Assembly: GCF_000817735.3 (NCBI RefSeq)
Contig: NZ_JTJC03000001.1
Coordinates: 505,710 to 569,709 of the forward strand
Source of the DNA: Scytonema millei VB511283
Lineage (GTDB): Bacteria > Cyanobacteriota > Cyanobacteriia > Cyanobacteriales > Chroococcidiopsidaceae
Length of the DNA: 64,000 nt
Direction: 5' to 3'
The notes under the pieces were generated by a model, which did not search any database, had not been told where the DNA came from, and saw nothing but the letters and a program-made list of their open reading frames with translations. This document shows positions 10,248-18,977 of the stretch, piece after piece. The translations under genes were made by a program, and so were the position numbers. Every line of letters starts with the position of its first letter. The first letter of the stretch is position 1.

Positions 10248-12218
10248 CTATGCTTTCATTTCTGGCACAAAATCCAAATAACCCCGTGGGGTGATTATCC
10301 AATCGGCATAGGTGCGAGTACTAGAATTACCAATTAATACTGTAGATAGCATATCGACAGGCAAATCGAGAAACTTTTCTAAAGTTGTTAGGAAAATTTG
10401 TTCGTCTTGACGGTAAGCCGCACGGACGATCGCCACTGGAGTGTTTGGGTCGCGGTATTGTAAGAAAATATCTCTGGCGATTTGTAGCTGTTGGACGCGC
10501 GATTGCGATCGCGGATTGTAAATTGCCGTGACAAAATCAGCCATTGCTGCGGCAATCAAGCGCTTTTCAATGACTTGCCAAGGGGTGAGTAAATCGCTTA
10601 AGCTAATGGCGCAAAAGTCGTGCATTAGAGGCGTGCCGACGCGGGCGGCGGCGGCTTGCAACGCTGTAATTCCGGGAAAAACTTGCACTTGAGGCGTGCT
10701 TCCGTCCCAGTCTCCTGCTTGCAATTCTTCCATCACCAACCCTGCCATACCGTAAATGCCGCAGTCTCCCGAAGATACCACCGCCACTGTCAAACCCCAT
10801 TGTGCCAGTTCGATCGCTCTTTGAGCGCGCTGTCTTTCTTGGGTAATGGGTAAAGTTTCGATAATTTGCTGGGGTTGTAACAATGTCGCAATCAATTCTA
10901 TGTAAAGAGAGTAACCGATAACTGCATCCGCTGTGGCGATCGCGCTTTTGGCAGCTGGGGTGATTTGCTCGATCGCACCAGGTCCTATTCCCACGAGGAA
11001 CAGTTTACCAATACGACCCGTATATTCGATTTCCGATTGGGCGATCGCGATCGTGACTGCACCCGTGAACTCGGGAGTCGGGATTCGGTACGGGCAGGTT
11101 TCCAAACCCGCCCGTACGGGAGTCGGGGTGTTGGGTTTGAAAATTTGTTTGGGAACCAATAGCGTAGGTGTTACCTTGCGATCGGAATCTGTGTGGTGCG
11201 CCTTTGTATGAGGTGGATTTAAACAAGCGCATAAAGCCGCAGCTTCAGCAACGCTGGGAGTCCCGACTTCTCGTTCTACAACTGGGGAGGGGTTAGGGAC
11301 GGAAATCGCGCTCAAGATTTCGGCGGGGAAAGTCCGTAAGGGAAAATCGTAGGCGTGGCACAATTCGACTAACCCAACTTCATCAGCTTTCAGGTCGATC
11401 GTCGCAATCCCCGCGATCGCGTCTGTGGCAAGTTGATTTTCTCGGCAGATTTGCTGAATGCCAGCTTCAATCAGTTGTCTTGAGGTTCCCCGTTCGCAAC
11501 CGATTCCCACCCACAAGACACGGGGATGCCACTGAATTTGAGGCTGAAGGGAATTGCTAGTAGGGGCGCACGGCTGTGCGCCCTCAATCGGGCGTGGCGT
11601 AATCCAAATTTTGGCTGTTGCGTCAGGAGATGGCTCAAAACTCAAATTTGACTGCCGGACGCTGGCTGTCGATCGCCACAAGGTAGAACCAGCTTCTTGA
11701 ATGACTTGTACGGGTTCGCCACGCACTACTGCCGCACTCACTTCCGTCCAATCTCCTCTCCCTTTATGCCATCCAAAGGGAACGCCCAATAAATCTATGG
11801 CGGGTAATCCTAAACTTGTAGAAGCGCTGGTTAATATTGGAGTTGCATCGATGAGCTGGGCAATTATTTTTGCGATCTTGTCAGCCCCGCCTTGATGTCC
11901 GCCGCACAGACTAATGACAAACTTTCCTGCCTCATCAACTACGACAACTGCCGGATCGGTGGCTTTGTTTTGCAATAAAGGTGCAACGATCCTCACAACT
12001 GCCCCAGTTGCCAAACAAAAAACGAAGGCGCGGTGAGATTGCCACAATTCGGCTACGTGAGATTTGAGCGAACCTGAGTAGGCTTGCACTCCGGCAAGAC
12101 TCGACAGAGACTCTGGAACCCAGACTGGATTATTAGGTTGACAAATAGACCGCAATCTGTTTGCACCAATAGAAGTCGTCGCGATCGCGCACAAAGGTTG
12201 AAAGTCTTGCAGCAACAC
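10248..12218 (-). CDS. cobJ: CbiG-CobJ fusion: cobalt-precorrin-5A hydrolase / precorrin-3B C17-methyltransferase
   Basis: Bifunctional cobalamin-pathway enzyme of 656 aa. The N-terminal part is CbiG-like: FVFCLATGAVVRIVAPLLQNKATDPAVVVVD with SLCGGHQGGAD, then a C-terminal CbiG domain (VGIGCERGTS...). From about residue 410 a tetrapyrrole methylase follows: KLFLVGIGPGAIEQITPAAKSAIATADAVIGYS, SSGDCGIYGMAGL and AIYNPRSQSRVQQL, typical of CobJ/CbiH. The fusion order is known in cyanobacteria. The start is GTG at 12218; no in-frame ATG is nearby. Two palindromic repeats are translated in frame, giving GAQPCAPT in the CbiG part and PVRAGLETCPYR in the linker just before the CobJ domain. The gene may be co-transcribed with the methyltransferase downstream. 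Confidence 0.92.
   Translation of the reverse strand: MLLQDFQPLCAIATTSIGANRLRSICQPNNPVWVPESLSSLAGVQAYSGSLKSHVAELWQSHRAFVFCLATGAVVRIVAPLLQNKATDPAVVVVDEAGKFVISLCGGHQGGADKIAKIIAQLIDATPILTSASTSLGLPAIDLLGVPFGWHKGRGDWTEVSAAVVRGEPVQVIQEAGSTLWRSTASVRQSNLSFEPSPDATAKIWITPRPIEGAQPCAPTSNSLQPQIQWHPRVLWVGIGCERGTSRQLIEAGIQQICRENQLATDAIAGIATIDLKADEVGLVELCHAYDFPLRTFPAEILSAISVPNPSPVVEREVGTPSVAEAAALCACLNPPHTKAHHTDSDRKVTPTLLVPKQIFKPNTPTPVRAGLETCPYRIPTPEFTGAVTIAIAQSEIEYTGRIGKLFLVGIGPGAIEQITPAAKSAIATADAVIGYSLYIELIATLLQPQQIIETLPITQERQRAQRAIELAQWGLTVAVVSSGDCGIYGMAGLVMEELQAGDWDGSTPQVQVFPGITALQAAAARVGTPLMHDFCAISLSDLLTPWQVIEKRLIAAAMADFVTAIYNPRSQSRVQQLQIARDIFLQYRDPNTPVAIVRAAYRQDEQIFLTTLEKFLDLPVDMLSTVLIGNSSTRTYADWIITPRGYLDFVPEMKA
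11088..11117. repeat. In-frame GTACGGGCAGGTTT palindrome in cobJ
   Basis: 14-bp arms GTACGGGCAGGTTT / AAACCCGCCCGTAC around a 2-nt centre, with one mismatch. A short version of the fold-back family, lying in coding sequence and flanked by GGGAGTCGGG motifs. Confidence 0.85.
11560..11585. repeat. In-frame GTAGGGGCGCAC palindrome in cobJ
   Basis: Copy of the 28-bp palindrome family (left arm GTAGGGGCGCACGG, right arm slightly truncated). It encodes GAQPCAPT on the cobJ strand. Confidence 0.9.
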
Positions 12219-12253
12219 AATTTTTCGCTCTAAAGCACTGATGTATAAAAAGT

Positions 12254-12274
12254 AAGGTGAGCAATGCTCACCCT
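12254..12274 (-). terminator. Hairpin between cobJ and the upstream small membrane-protein gene
   Basis: AAGGTGAGC-AAT-GCTCACCCT stem (one mismatch), the same family as the rpoC2 terminator. On the minus strand it follows the 12326-12703 gene by about 50 bp and is followed by TTACTTTTTATAC, so it could terminate that transcript before cobJ. Confidence 0.5.
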
Positions 12275-12325
12275 ACCTATGAACCATTACAAATGACCAA
12301 TGACTAATGACCAATGACTGATAGA

Positions 12326-12703
12326 TTATTCCCAAGAATCAAGATTAAAAGCTTGAAATCCTTCCCGTTCTGCTAAAGCAAACATGCTGCCCAACTGATA
12401 CCAGACTAACAAACCAGTCAGTAACGTCAGGGGAACGGCAAAAGCATAAGACATCATGATGGGGAAGCCAAAAATTTCAATCCCAGAAGCAAGAAAGACG
12501 CAAACACCAACAGCCATGCCCAAGAAAGGAAAAATTAATTGTCCGGTGCGGATTTTAGCCATTGTATCGGTATCGGTGGCGCGATCGCTCGACCATTTTT
12601 GTAGCAGCTGTTTGAGCGTGCCAGAAAACGCCGCTCCAGAAGTCAAGGCGACAAACAAACCTACAACGAGCAGGAAATAAGGCGGAGTGGACGGGTAAAA
12701 CAT
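12326..12703 (-). CDS. Hypothetical membrane protein, 125 aa
   Basis: I do not recognise a named family. The protein has three hydrophobic segments: YFLLVVGLFVALTSGAAFSG near the N-terminus, LIFPFLGMAVGVCVFLASGIEIFGF in the middle and MMSYAFAVPLTLLTGLLVWYQLG next to it. A hydrophilic tail ends in FNLDSWE, and a short polar loop (KWSSDRATDTDTMAK) separates segments 1 and 2. The ATG at 12703 is preceded on its strand by AAAGGTATC, a weak ribosome site. The neighbours give no functional clue. Confidence 0.75.
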   Translation of the reverse strand: MFYPSTPPYFLLVVGLFVALTSGAAFSGTLKQLLQKWSSDRATDTDTMAKIRTGQLIFPFLGMAVGVCVFLASGIEIFGFPIMMSYAFAVPLTLLTGLLVWYQLGSMFALAEREGFQAFNLDSWE

Positions 12704-12753
12704 GAAAGATACCTTTTTTAATGGACGAAAAGAGCGATCGGGGCGAGACGCTC

Positions 12754-12819
12754 GTAGGGGCGGGTTTATCGAGTTATTTCTATAAGTAGTAGAGATTTCT
12801 CAACAAAACCCGCCCTTAG
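12754..12819. repeat. Fold-back repeat (GGGCGGGTTT family)
   Basis: Arms GTAGGGGCGGGTTT and AAACCCGCCCTTAG about 38 bp apart, in the gap between the kinase and small membrane-protein genes. Confidence 0.88.
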
Positions 12820-12967
12820 AGTCGATAACATCGACCGAGCAACCTGCCGCGATCTTCCGGTCAATTAACCAGATTCGATCTGACAAGCGAGCGCACAAGT
12901 TACAATTTTTAATTTTAATTTTTGTGACTCTCAACATCTTACCCTTTTGCATCCATCATGTATCCCC

Positions 12968-14683
12968 TTACGGCTCTCGATCTGGGGTAGCAATGAGTGA
13001 AAATACTGCTGTCGGGAGAATCGCCGCCGCTCTTTCTCTAGATAGATTGGCGATCGCTCCAATCGCGGCATCAAACAGACGTGCGGGCTGAATCTCATCC
13101 TTGACTAAATTCCAGATCCGCTGTACTTCTGCTGTATGCAGGCGATCGTCTTCCGTCAGTGCCATCACCAATTGTTGCCGTAGGTATTTCCCTTCTTCAG
13201 ATAGAAGATACTGCAAGCCGAGTTGAGCGGTGGGTAGAATATCAAAACTGTCGTCAGAGCTGGCGATGTCGAGCAAATCTTCCAACCGCTGCCACTGAAA
13301 CTTACCATTTTTGAACAAGAGATTGAGTAACCTGCGCCGCAGTTCGGGGGTTTCACCCGTCAGTAACCGCCGCGCCACATAGGGATAAGCAACTTCAATG
13401 ATCTTGAAATCAGGATTGAGGCTGAGGGCAATTCCTTCTTGCGTAATCAACGAACGGATAATTAACGCAAATTTAGAAGGTACGCGGAAAGGATAATCAT
13501 ACATCAACTCCGAATAGGAGTCGGTGATGGTTTTAAAGTTAAAATCTCCCACATTTTTACCGATCGCGCTACCCCAGACTGCTTCTAAAGCTGGGATAAT
13601 CGGGCGAATATCAGTGTCCGGCGTGAGAAATCCTAGCTTGACGTAATCTTCTGCCAATTCGTCGTAGTCTTTATTCACCAGATGCACGATCGCATCGACT
13701 AGCGTTTCTTTCGTCCGCTCGTCCAACTGATCCATCATGCCGAAGTCAATGTAAGCCATCCGTCCGTCTGGCATGGCAAACAAATTACCTGGATGAGGGT
13801 CAGCGTGAAAGAAACCATGTTCTAATAGCTGTTGCAGCCCAGCTGTTACACCAATTTCGATCAATTCATCTGTATTCAATCCCGCTGCTTGGATGCTAGC
13901 AGTGTCATTCAGCTTAAATCCGTTAATCCACTCCAGCGTCAGGACGCGAGTATTCGTGTAACGCCAGTAAATTAAGGGAACTTTGACGTGAGGATCGTTG
14001 CGGAAGTTGGTCGCAAACTTTTCGGCATTCCGTCCTTCGTTAAGGTAATCGATTTCCTCAAATAGCTTCGTCCCAAATTCGTCTACAATCATCGTCAGAT
14101 CGTGACCGAGATTGAGAGGCAACCAAGGAGATAGCCAACTCGCCGCCCAACGCATTAAGTAAAGGTCGAGGGTAATCGTCGGGCGTAAATTCGGACGCTG
14201 TACCTTAACGGCAACTTCTTCGCCACTATGGAGCCGAGCGCGATATACTTGTCCCAAACTTGCAGCAGCTACAGGGTGCGGCGAAATCTGGCTGTAAACT
14301 TCTTCAACCGAACGTCCCAGTTCAGCTTCAATCGTGCGGAAAGCGATTTCCTGCTCGAAGGCAGGTAATTGGTCTTGCAGCTTGACCAGTTCGTCCAAAA
14401 AATCTTTTCTCACTAAGTCTGGGCGAGTGGAGAGCGCTTGACCGACTTTGATAAACGTCGGACCCAGATCGGTGAGGAGCTGCCGCAGTTGGACGGCTCG
14501 TTTGAGCTTATTTTCTTCTTCGCGATCGCGCCAATCGTCCCACTTTAAACCAAAAATAAACCCAGCAAACAACCAGACGACCTTGAAAGTCCGCGCTACA
14601 GCCAGCAAAGGACGGAAGCGATAATACTGCGCGATCGCTTCTGGATCGTAGCGTTTAAGCTGAGCGAGTTGATACTGACCCAC
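12968..14683 (-). CDS. ABC1/UbiB-family atypical protein kinase
   Basis: 571-aa member of the ABC1 (AarF/UbiB) family, linked in cyanobacteria and plastids to prenylquinone metabolism and stress responses. Family hallmarks: the KxGQ motif K79-Q82 (FIKVGQALSTRPDL), the Ala-rich nucleotide loop AAAS (139-142) replacing a glycine-rich loop, lysine in EVAVK (K160), the catalytic HADPHPGN (293-300) and DFG (313-315). A hydrophobic stretch lies near residues 30-45 (LAVARTFKVVWLFAGFIFGL). Cyanobacteria carry several paralogues, so the substrate cannot be assigned. It stands alone on the minus strand. Confidence 0.92.
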   Translation of the reverse strand: MGQYQLAQLKRYDPEAIAQYYRFRPLLAVARTFKVVWLFAGFIFGLKWDDWRDREEENKLKRAVQLRQLLTDLGPTFIKVGQALSTRPDLVRKDFLDELVKLQDQLPAFEQEIAFRTIEAELGRSVEEVYSQISPHPVAAASLGQVYRARLHSGEEVAVKVQRPNLRPTITLDLYLMRWAASWLSPWLPLNLGHDLTMIVDEFGTKLFEEIDYLNEGRNAEKFATNFRNDPHVKVPLIYWRYTNTRVLTLEWINGFKLNDTASIQAAGLNTDELIEIGVTAGLQQLLEHGFFHADPHPGNLFAMPDGRMAYIDFGMMDQLDERTKETLVDAIVHLVNKDYDELAEDYVKLGFLTPDTDIRPIIPALEAVWGSAIGKNVGDFNFKTITDSYSELMYDYPFRVPSKFALIIRSLITQEGIALSLNPDFKIIEVAYPYVARRLLTGETPELRRRLLNLLFKNGKFQWQRLEDLLDIASSDDSFDILPTAQLGLQYLLSEEGKYLRQQLVMALTEDDRLHTAEVQRIWNLVKDEIQPARLFDAAIGAIANLSRERAAAILPTAVFSLIATPDREP

Positions 14684-15138
14684 GCCTTGACTTGCCTCTT
14701 TACAATCGGATATTTACACTCGTTTACTAACCAGGGTAATCTCGTGACTACTTTTAACTACGAGTCAATCGGCTTAGATTCCCAAACAGTCAACTATAGC
14801 CTTTTAAAACTGCCCTGTCGATGTCTTCTTATACGTAGAATACGTTATTTAAATTGTATCTATTCTTAACATAGTATATAAAAGTACAAATCAATTGATA
14901 AGAAAAGTTAAGAGGAGGGGTGAGGGGTGAGGGATGAGGAGTGAGGAAATTTTGGATTGGTAAGGGGTGAGGGGTGATGGGTAATTAGTTGTTGGTTGAC
15001 GGTTGATGGTTGTTGCTCCTCAGCTCCCCTGCTCCCCTGCTCTCTTTCCCAACTCCTGTACGGGCGGGTTTAACTGAAGAATTTTTGGTTCTATCATGGG
15101 TATCCTCAAAAAACCCGCCCCTACCGACTCCCGACTCC
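14684..15138. other. Intergenic region, no gene
   Basis: AT-rich first half (possible promoter of the kinase gene; no clear -35/-10 pair). The second half is GAGGGGT/GTGAGGG-type low-complexity repeats, GCTCCCCT repeats and one fold-back element. Short open frames here consist of repeat sequence and are not called. Confidence 0.7.
15058..15124. repeat. Fold-back repeat (GGGCGGGTTT family) downstream of pepN
   Basis: Arms GTACGGGCGGGTTT and AAACCCGCCCCTAC around about 39 bp. It ends 15 bp from the pepN stop codon and could serve as an RNA 3'-end hairpin. Confidence 0.88.
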
Positions 15139-17730
15139 CTAGTTAGCAGCCTTAGCCTCCAGACTTTCCAGCCGACTCATCAGGGTTTGGTTTTGTTTTT
15201 TGAGCTGGTCGATTTCGTCGCGTAGTTGCTTGACGGCTTGGTCAGAACCTGCTGAGCTTTGGACTTTTGAGACGGCTTCTTCGGCGATTCGTTGGACTCG
15301 TCCATCCAAGGATTGCGTTGCTAGAGTTTGTAAAATCGCGATCGCTTTGGGAGTTTCCATTTGTCCCAGGGCAGTGACGACCGAGACTTGGGTGAGGAAG
15401 AAACTTTCGTGAGATAATTCGGTCAATCGCTCTAGAATTCGGTCTAAATTGGCAGCAGATTGTCCCGTGGAGATGGCTCCGAGGGCGCGTATGGCTGCAA
15501 GACGCAAGGCTTGAGGAACTCCTAAACGGGTGTATTCTAGAATCAGGTCGAGTGCCTCGGCTGAGGTTTTCATTTGACTCAAGCCCGCGATCGCCCCAGA
15601 GCGCACGACTTCGTTCCAGCCTGCTTTGTTTTCTAAAATCGATCTGAGCAGCTTTAAGACTTTTTCTTCCTTGGGCTTTTCCTCCAATTTAGCGGCAGCG
15701 ATGCTACCAATTGCCCTGGCTGCGGCTGCTTCTACGTAATAACTGCGATCGCCATCCTCTACAATCGGCTTCAGGGCTTTGTAGCTAGCATAAGTTTTGA
15801 TGTTCCCCAAAGCCTCGACTACAGCACGTCGGACTAAGGGATGTTCATCGTTTAATCCGACAACTAAAGCTTCAAAAGCTTGGTCGAGCTTAATTTGAGC
15901 TAATTGTTTTGCAACTTCTACTTTGACACCCCAAAAGCGATCGCTTTTCAATGCTTCAGCGAGGGCATTGAGCGCCTCTAGACCACCTTTTTTCCCCAAA
16001 GCTTCAGCTGCATAGATGCGAGAAATCGAATCGGGATCGAATTGCAACTGTGCCTTTAGTTCTGGAATGGAATATTCTAAAGACACGGTTTTCAAGTAGT
16101 TATTACTAGCATCAAAGCTAATAAATTGGGGTTTCTCTGCCAAAGGAAAGTAGAAACTCTGTTCCTTTTCATTGACGCGCACGGTAAATGTTTTTTGTAG
16201 GGGCGCATAGCTATGCGCCCCTACATCGCCTTGTGCATAACCGAAAGCGATTGGAATTTTCAAATCGAACAAATCGTTTTGAGTTTGGTTAACAGTCACC
16301 TTCGCTAATTTGCTATCGCCATCCCATGTGTAAGCAACTTTGAATTCAGGATGACCGCCGCGATAGACGTATTGATCGAAGAGAAATAAAAGATTTCGCC
16401 CTGTAACTTTCTCAATTGCCCGTAGTAGATCTACAGTTTCTACAGTATTGTGAGCGTTATCTTGCACGAAAGTTTGGATGGCTCGCCAAAATAACTCTTC
16501 TCCCAACTCTGCCCGGATCATGTGGTAGACGCAGGAACCCTTTTCATACAAGTGGCGATCGTATAATTCGATCGCCTCTCGATAAACGTGCGTTACAATT
16601 GGGCGACGATAGCGGCTGCTGTCTTCAGCCAGATAGTTGCGGGCTTCTAGCAAGCGGTAGTAAGCAGCATCTTCGACTCCATACTCCTGTTCCGTCCACA
16701 TCACCTCAGAGTAGGATGCCATGCCTTCTTTAATCCAAGCATGAGACCAGTGTTTAATGACAACTAAATCACCAAACCACTGATGGGCGAGTTCGTGCGC
16801 TACTAGGCTTTCCGTGAGGCGGTTATCAATTGCTGCGCGTTCGTCTAACAAACATCTATCTGTCAGCAGGGTGGTAGATGTATTTTCCATCCCACCAAAA
16901 ATAAAATCATCTACGCAGACTTGAGCGTATTTGGGAAAAGCATAAGGATAACCGTATTGTTGGCTGAAGAATTCCACCATACGGGGAGTTTTGCCCATGC
17001 TGCGCCGCGCATCTTCCTCTCTGCCTTTTTCTACGTAGTATGTGACGGGTTTGCCATTCCATTCATCCTGAATTTCGGCAAAGTCGCCTACTGCTAAAGT
17101 CATTAAGTAGGATGGGTGGACTTGCTCTTGCAGCCAGTGAAAGATTTTGTCGTCGCCGTTTTCTTCAGTGTGGATTAATCTACCGTTAGAAATGGCAATG
17201 TAAGGTTTGGGGACGCGCACCCGAATTTCTGAAGTTGCGAGTTGTCCTGGGTAGTCGAAACAGGGAAACCAAAAACGGGAGTCTTCATCTTCTCCTTGCG
17301 TCCAGACTTGGACTGGTTTTTTGGGGTAGTGTTTATCTGGGGCGATGAAGTAAATTCCGCGTTGGGGTTTCGCGACTGAGTAGGCGATCGCAATTTTAAT
17401 CGATTGTCCGGTTTGTGTGGGTTCAGCTAGATGTACCTGTAGCTGTTGCCCGTCATAATCGTATGTCGTTGAGGTAGCATCGACTTGAACTGAGTGAATA
17501 TTCAGACTGACAGCATCTAGTGTCAGGCGATCGATCCCATTACGGACGGGTTTGAGTTGAATCGTGCAAGTCCCGTTATAGCTTTGGTTGGATATATCTA
17601 AATTGAGATCGAGGAAAATATGCTCGACTTGTCCGGGGCGATCGGGATTATAGTGGGGTTTTGCCCCTGGAAGCTCAAAAGATTTATGTTTATGACCGTT
17701 ATTGTCTGTATCGAAATAGGATTGCAGCAT
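15139..17730 (-). CDS. pepN: M1-family zinc aminopeptidase with HEAT repeats
   Basis: Zinc-dependent aminopeptidase that removes N-terminal residues from peptides. Numbering from a TTG 12 bp further upstream, the exopeptidase motif GGMEN is at 283-287, HELAH at 316-320 and the third zinc ligand at E339 (HExxH-x18-E). The ATG at 17730 is the preferred start (863 aa). The C-terminal third, from about residue 560, is HEAT-like helical repeats (EALNALAEALKSDRFWGVKVEVAKQLAQI, EHPLVRRAVVEALGNI). A short coiled coil ends the protein (QLRDEIDQLKKQNQTLMSRL). A 28-bp palindrome is translated in frame, giving GDVGAHSYAPLQ between beta-strands before the HEAT region. It is probably cytoplasmic, as no signal peptide is seen. 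Confidence 0.93.
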   Translation of the reverse strand: MLQSYFDTDNNGHKHKSFELPGAKPHYNPDRPGQVEHIFLDLNLDISNQSYNGTCTIQLKPVRNGIDRLTLDAVSLNIHSVQVDATSTTYDYDGQQLQVHLAEPTQTGQSIKIAIAYSVAKPQRGIYFIAPDKHYPKKPVQVWTQGEDEDSRFWFPCFDYPGQLATSEIRVRVPKPYIAISNGRLIHTEENGDDKIFHWLQEQVHPSYLMTLAVGDFAEIQDEWNGKPVTYYVEKGREEDARRSMGKTPRMVEFFSQQYGYPYAFPKYAQVCVDDFIFGGMENTSTTLLTDRCLLDERAAIDNRLTESLVAHELAHQWFGDLVVIKHWSHAWIKEGMASYSEVMWTEQEYGVEDAAYYRLLEARNYLAEDSSRYRRPIVTHVYREAIELYDRHLYEKGSCVYHMIRAELGEELFWRAIQTFVQDNAHNTVETVDLLRAIEKVTGRNLLFLFDQYVYRGGHPEFKVAYTWDGDSKLAKVTVNQTQNDLFDLKIPIAFGYAQGDVGAHSYAPLQKTFTVRVNEKEQSFYFPLAEKPQFISFDASNNYLKTVSLEYSIPELKAQLQFDPDSISRIYAAEALGKKGGLEALNALAEALKSDRFWGVKVEVAKQLAQIKLDQAFEALVVGLNDEHPLVRRAVVEALGNIKTYASYKALKPIVEDGDRSYYVEAAAARAIGSIAAAKLEEKPKEEKVLKLLRSILENKAGWNEVVRSGAIAGLSQMKTSAEALDLILEYTRLGVPQALRLAAIRALGAISTGQSAANLDRILERLTELSHESFFLTQVSVVTALGQMETPKAIAILQTLATQSLDGRVQRIAEEAVSKVQSSAGSDQAVKQLRDEIDQLKKQNQTLMSRLESLEAKAAN
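16197..16224. repeat. In-frame perfect 28-bp palindrome in pepN
   Basis: GTAGGGGCGCATAG followed by its exact complement. The central CATAGCTATG differs from the usual CACAGCTGTG but the two changes compensate, so the palindrome stays perfect. Confidence 0.92.
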
Positions 17731-17802
17731 GGTAAGGGTCAACCCGCGATAGATAAAAATAGCTGACGTTTATCTTCTATTCTTTCCAGGGTAACGCCTT
17801 TG

Positions 17803-17834
17803 ACAGTTATCAGTTGTCAGTTATCAGTTGTCAG
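17803..17834. repeat. CAGTTAT/CAGTTGT heptamer tandem repeat
   Basis: Alternating CAGTTAT and CAGTTGT heptamers, four units. Confidence 0.85.
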
Positions 17835-17997
17835 ATTTGTGGGTGAGAGTATTTCGCGATTTCAGCCATGCAGCAACAGATTATGTCTGTTTCAGGTGCT
17901 AGTTCTACAGTTACGTCTGAAAAACAACAGAATGCTTCCAATTTTTATCCCTACTCGATCGACTTATGCAGAGATATCTGATACAATACAAAAATAC

Positions 17998-18037
17998 TTA
18001 GGAAGTCCCCCGGTCTGACAAACTGAGGACTTCCTAA
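17998..18037 (+). other. Long-stem hairpin upstream of the 18073 gene
   Basis: Inverted repeat TTAGGAAGTCC / GGACTTCCTAA: 11-bp perfect arms, 18-nt loop, ending 35 bp before the ATG. It could be a 5'-UTR hairpin or an operator. No other copy was noticed in the window. Confidence 0.6.
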
Positions 18038-18072
18038 ATCAAAAAGCAAATATAATTTACTTGTGTAACCGT

Positions 18073-18708
18073 ATGTTAGCACAAACAAATCCTGCTGCGA
18101 TCGCCTCCAACAAAAATTCTTTAAAATCGCGCGATATAAATGAAAGAATCCGACAGCGCGATCGCCTGATAGTCGAGAATGCCTTAGCTCAAGGCTACGA
18201 CTATTGGCAGATGTCCAAAGCTATGCCCAAAGACACGTTCAAAGCTTGGCTAGAGTCGCAAGGCAAGACTTTGGCTGAAGCGAAAAAGTTCATCCGGCTA
18301 TTTGAGACATTCCGAGATTTTGCGATTGAGAAGATAGAGCGGATCTCTCTAACTACGTTATTTGCCCTCACTCAAAAGCGATATCAACAGTTAGTATCCA
18401 GGTTGTGGGGACTGCCAGCCACAAACGAAAAGCAGGTTTCTGAATTGATGGCAGAAGAAAGGAAGAAGCAGCAACAGGACTCTACACCAACACGAGATGT
18501 TCGAGGACTCGTCAACCTACCCAGTGGTGGGAGAGCATTTCAGTTTCCTCTATTGCACGATGATGAAACAATTGCCCGCTTGTTGCAAGTTTTACAGGAT
18601 TGGGGGTTAACGCCGCAACAACTCTTAATTGAGGCGATTGTAACTCTGCACTCTAAGCTGGAAGTTGTGTCGAGAGATAGGCAAGTGTTTGAGGCGATCG
18701 CTGTATGA
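18073..18708 (+). CDS. Hypothetical protein, DUF3102-like N-terminal region
   Basis: 211-aa soluble protein I cannot name with certainty. The N-terminal half (RLIVENALAQGYDYWQMSKAMPKDTFKAWLESQGKTLAEAKKFIRLFETF...LERIS-like LTTLFAL) resembles plasmid/phage-type DUF3102 proteins, with 'large batch of work then helix-turn-helix' spacing; this likeness is from memory. The C-terminal half carries LPSGGRAFQFPLLHDDETIARLLQVLQDWGLTPQQLLIEAI, probably helical. The frame opens at a TTG at 18061; the ATG at 18073 is more likely. Both ends are bordered by small accessory genes, in keeping with a mobile or variable locus. Confidence 0.65.
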   Translation: MLAQTNPAAIASNKNSLKSRDINERIRQRDRLIVENALAQGYDYWQMSKAMPKDTFKAWLESQGKTLAEAKKFIRLFETFRDFAIEKIERISLTTLFALTQKRYQQLVSRLWGLPATNEKQVSELMAEERKKQQQDSTPTRDVRGLVNLPSGGRAFQFPLLHDDETIARLLQVLQDWGLTPQQLLIEAIVTLHSKLEVVSRDRQVFEAIAV

Positions 18709-18764
18709 TGTTCGCATTTGAGAGTTATGCAATTTGCGATCGCGCTTGTCGAGCATATTGACTT

Positions 18765-18977
18765 TTATCTATTTGCCAGAAACTCATCTACCGTCATTCC
18801 CGCTTGTCGAATCAAACTTCTCAGCAATCCTGGTGCTAATTCTCGATGATTTGGGACTGATAAAGTGGGTCTTGATTCGTGCCAAAGTATCATATGGCTT
18901 CCAGTTTGATGGTCTAACACATAATCAAATTTTACAAAAACTTTGACTGCTTCTTTACCGAGTGAATAATGATTCAA
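18765..18977 (-). CDS. HicA-like toxin (mRNA interferase family)
   Basis: 70-aa protein with the HicA (YcfA-like) double-stranded-RNA-binding fold: GKEAVKVFVKFDYVLDHQTGSHMILWH, with the catalytic-type His in TGSH, then TLSVPNHRELAPGLLRSLIRQAGMTVDEFL. HicA toxins cleave mRNA and normally pair with a HicB antitoxin. The only possible start is TTG at 18977, because a stop lies seven codons upstream. No HicB follows or precedes it; the neighbour is a divergent DUF4926 gene whose start overlaps this one by 9 bp. It may be an orphan, or may pair with the DUF4926 protein. Confidence 0.78.
   Translation of the reverse strand: MNHYSLGKEAVKVFVKFDYVLDHQTGSHMILWHESRPTLSVPNHRELAPGLLRSLIRQAGMTVDEFLANR

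Larger units (their letters stand above)
17731..18072. other. Divergent intergenic region with repeats and a hairpin
   Basis: Between pepN (-) and the 18073 gene (+). It holds CAGTTATCAGTTGT heptamers and an 11-bp-stem hairpin. A 72-codon frame here is largely repeat sequence and is not called. Confidence 0.6.

Noticed and set aside
14669-14869. 66-codon plus-strand frame
   Set aside because: Overlaps the start of the kinase gene, has no ribosome site and no likeness to known proteins.
17800-18018. 72-codon frame before the 18073 gene
   Set aside because: Starts in heptamer repeats and has no domain; the composition is that of non-coding sequence.
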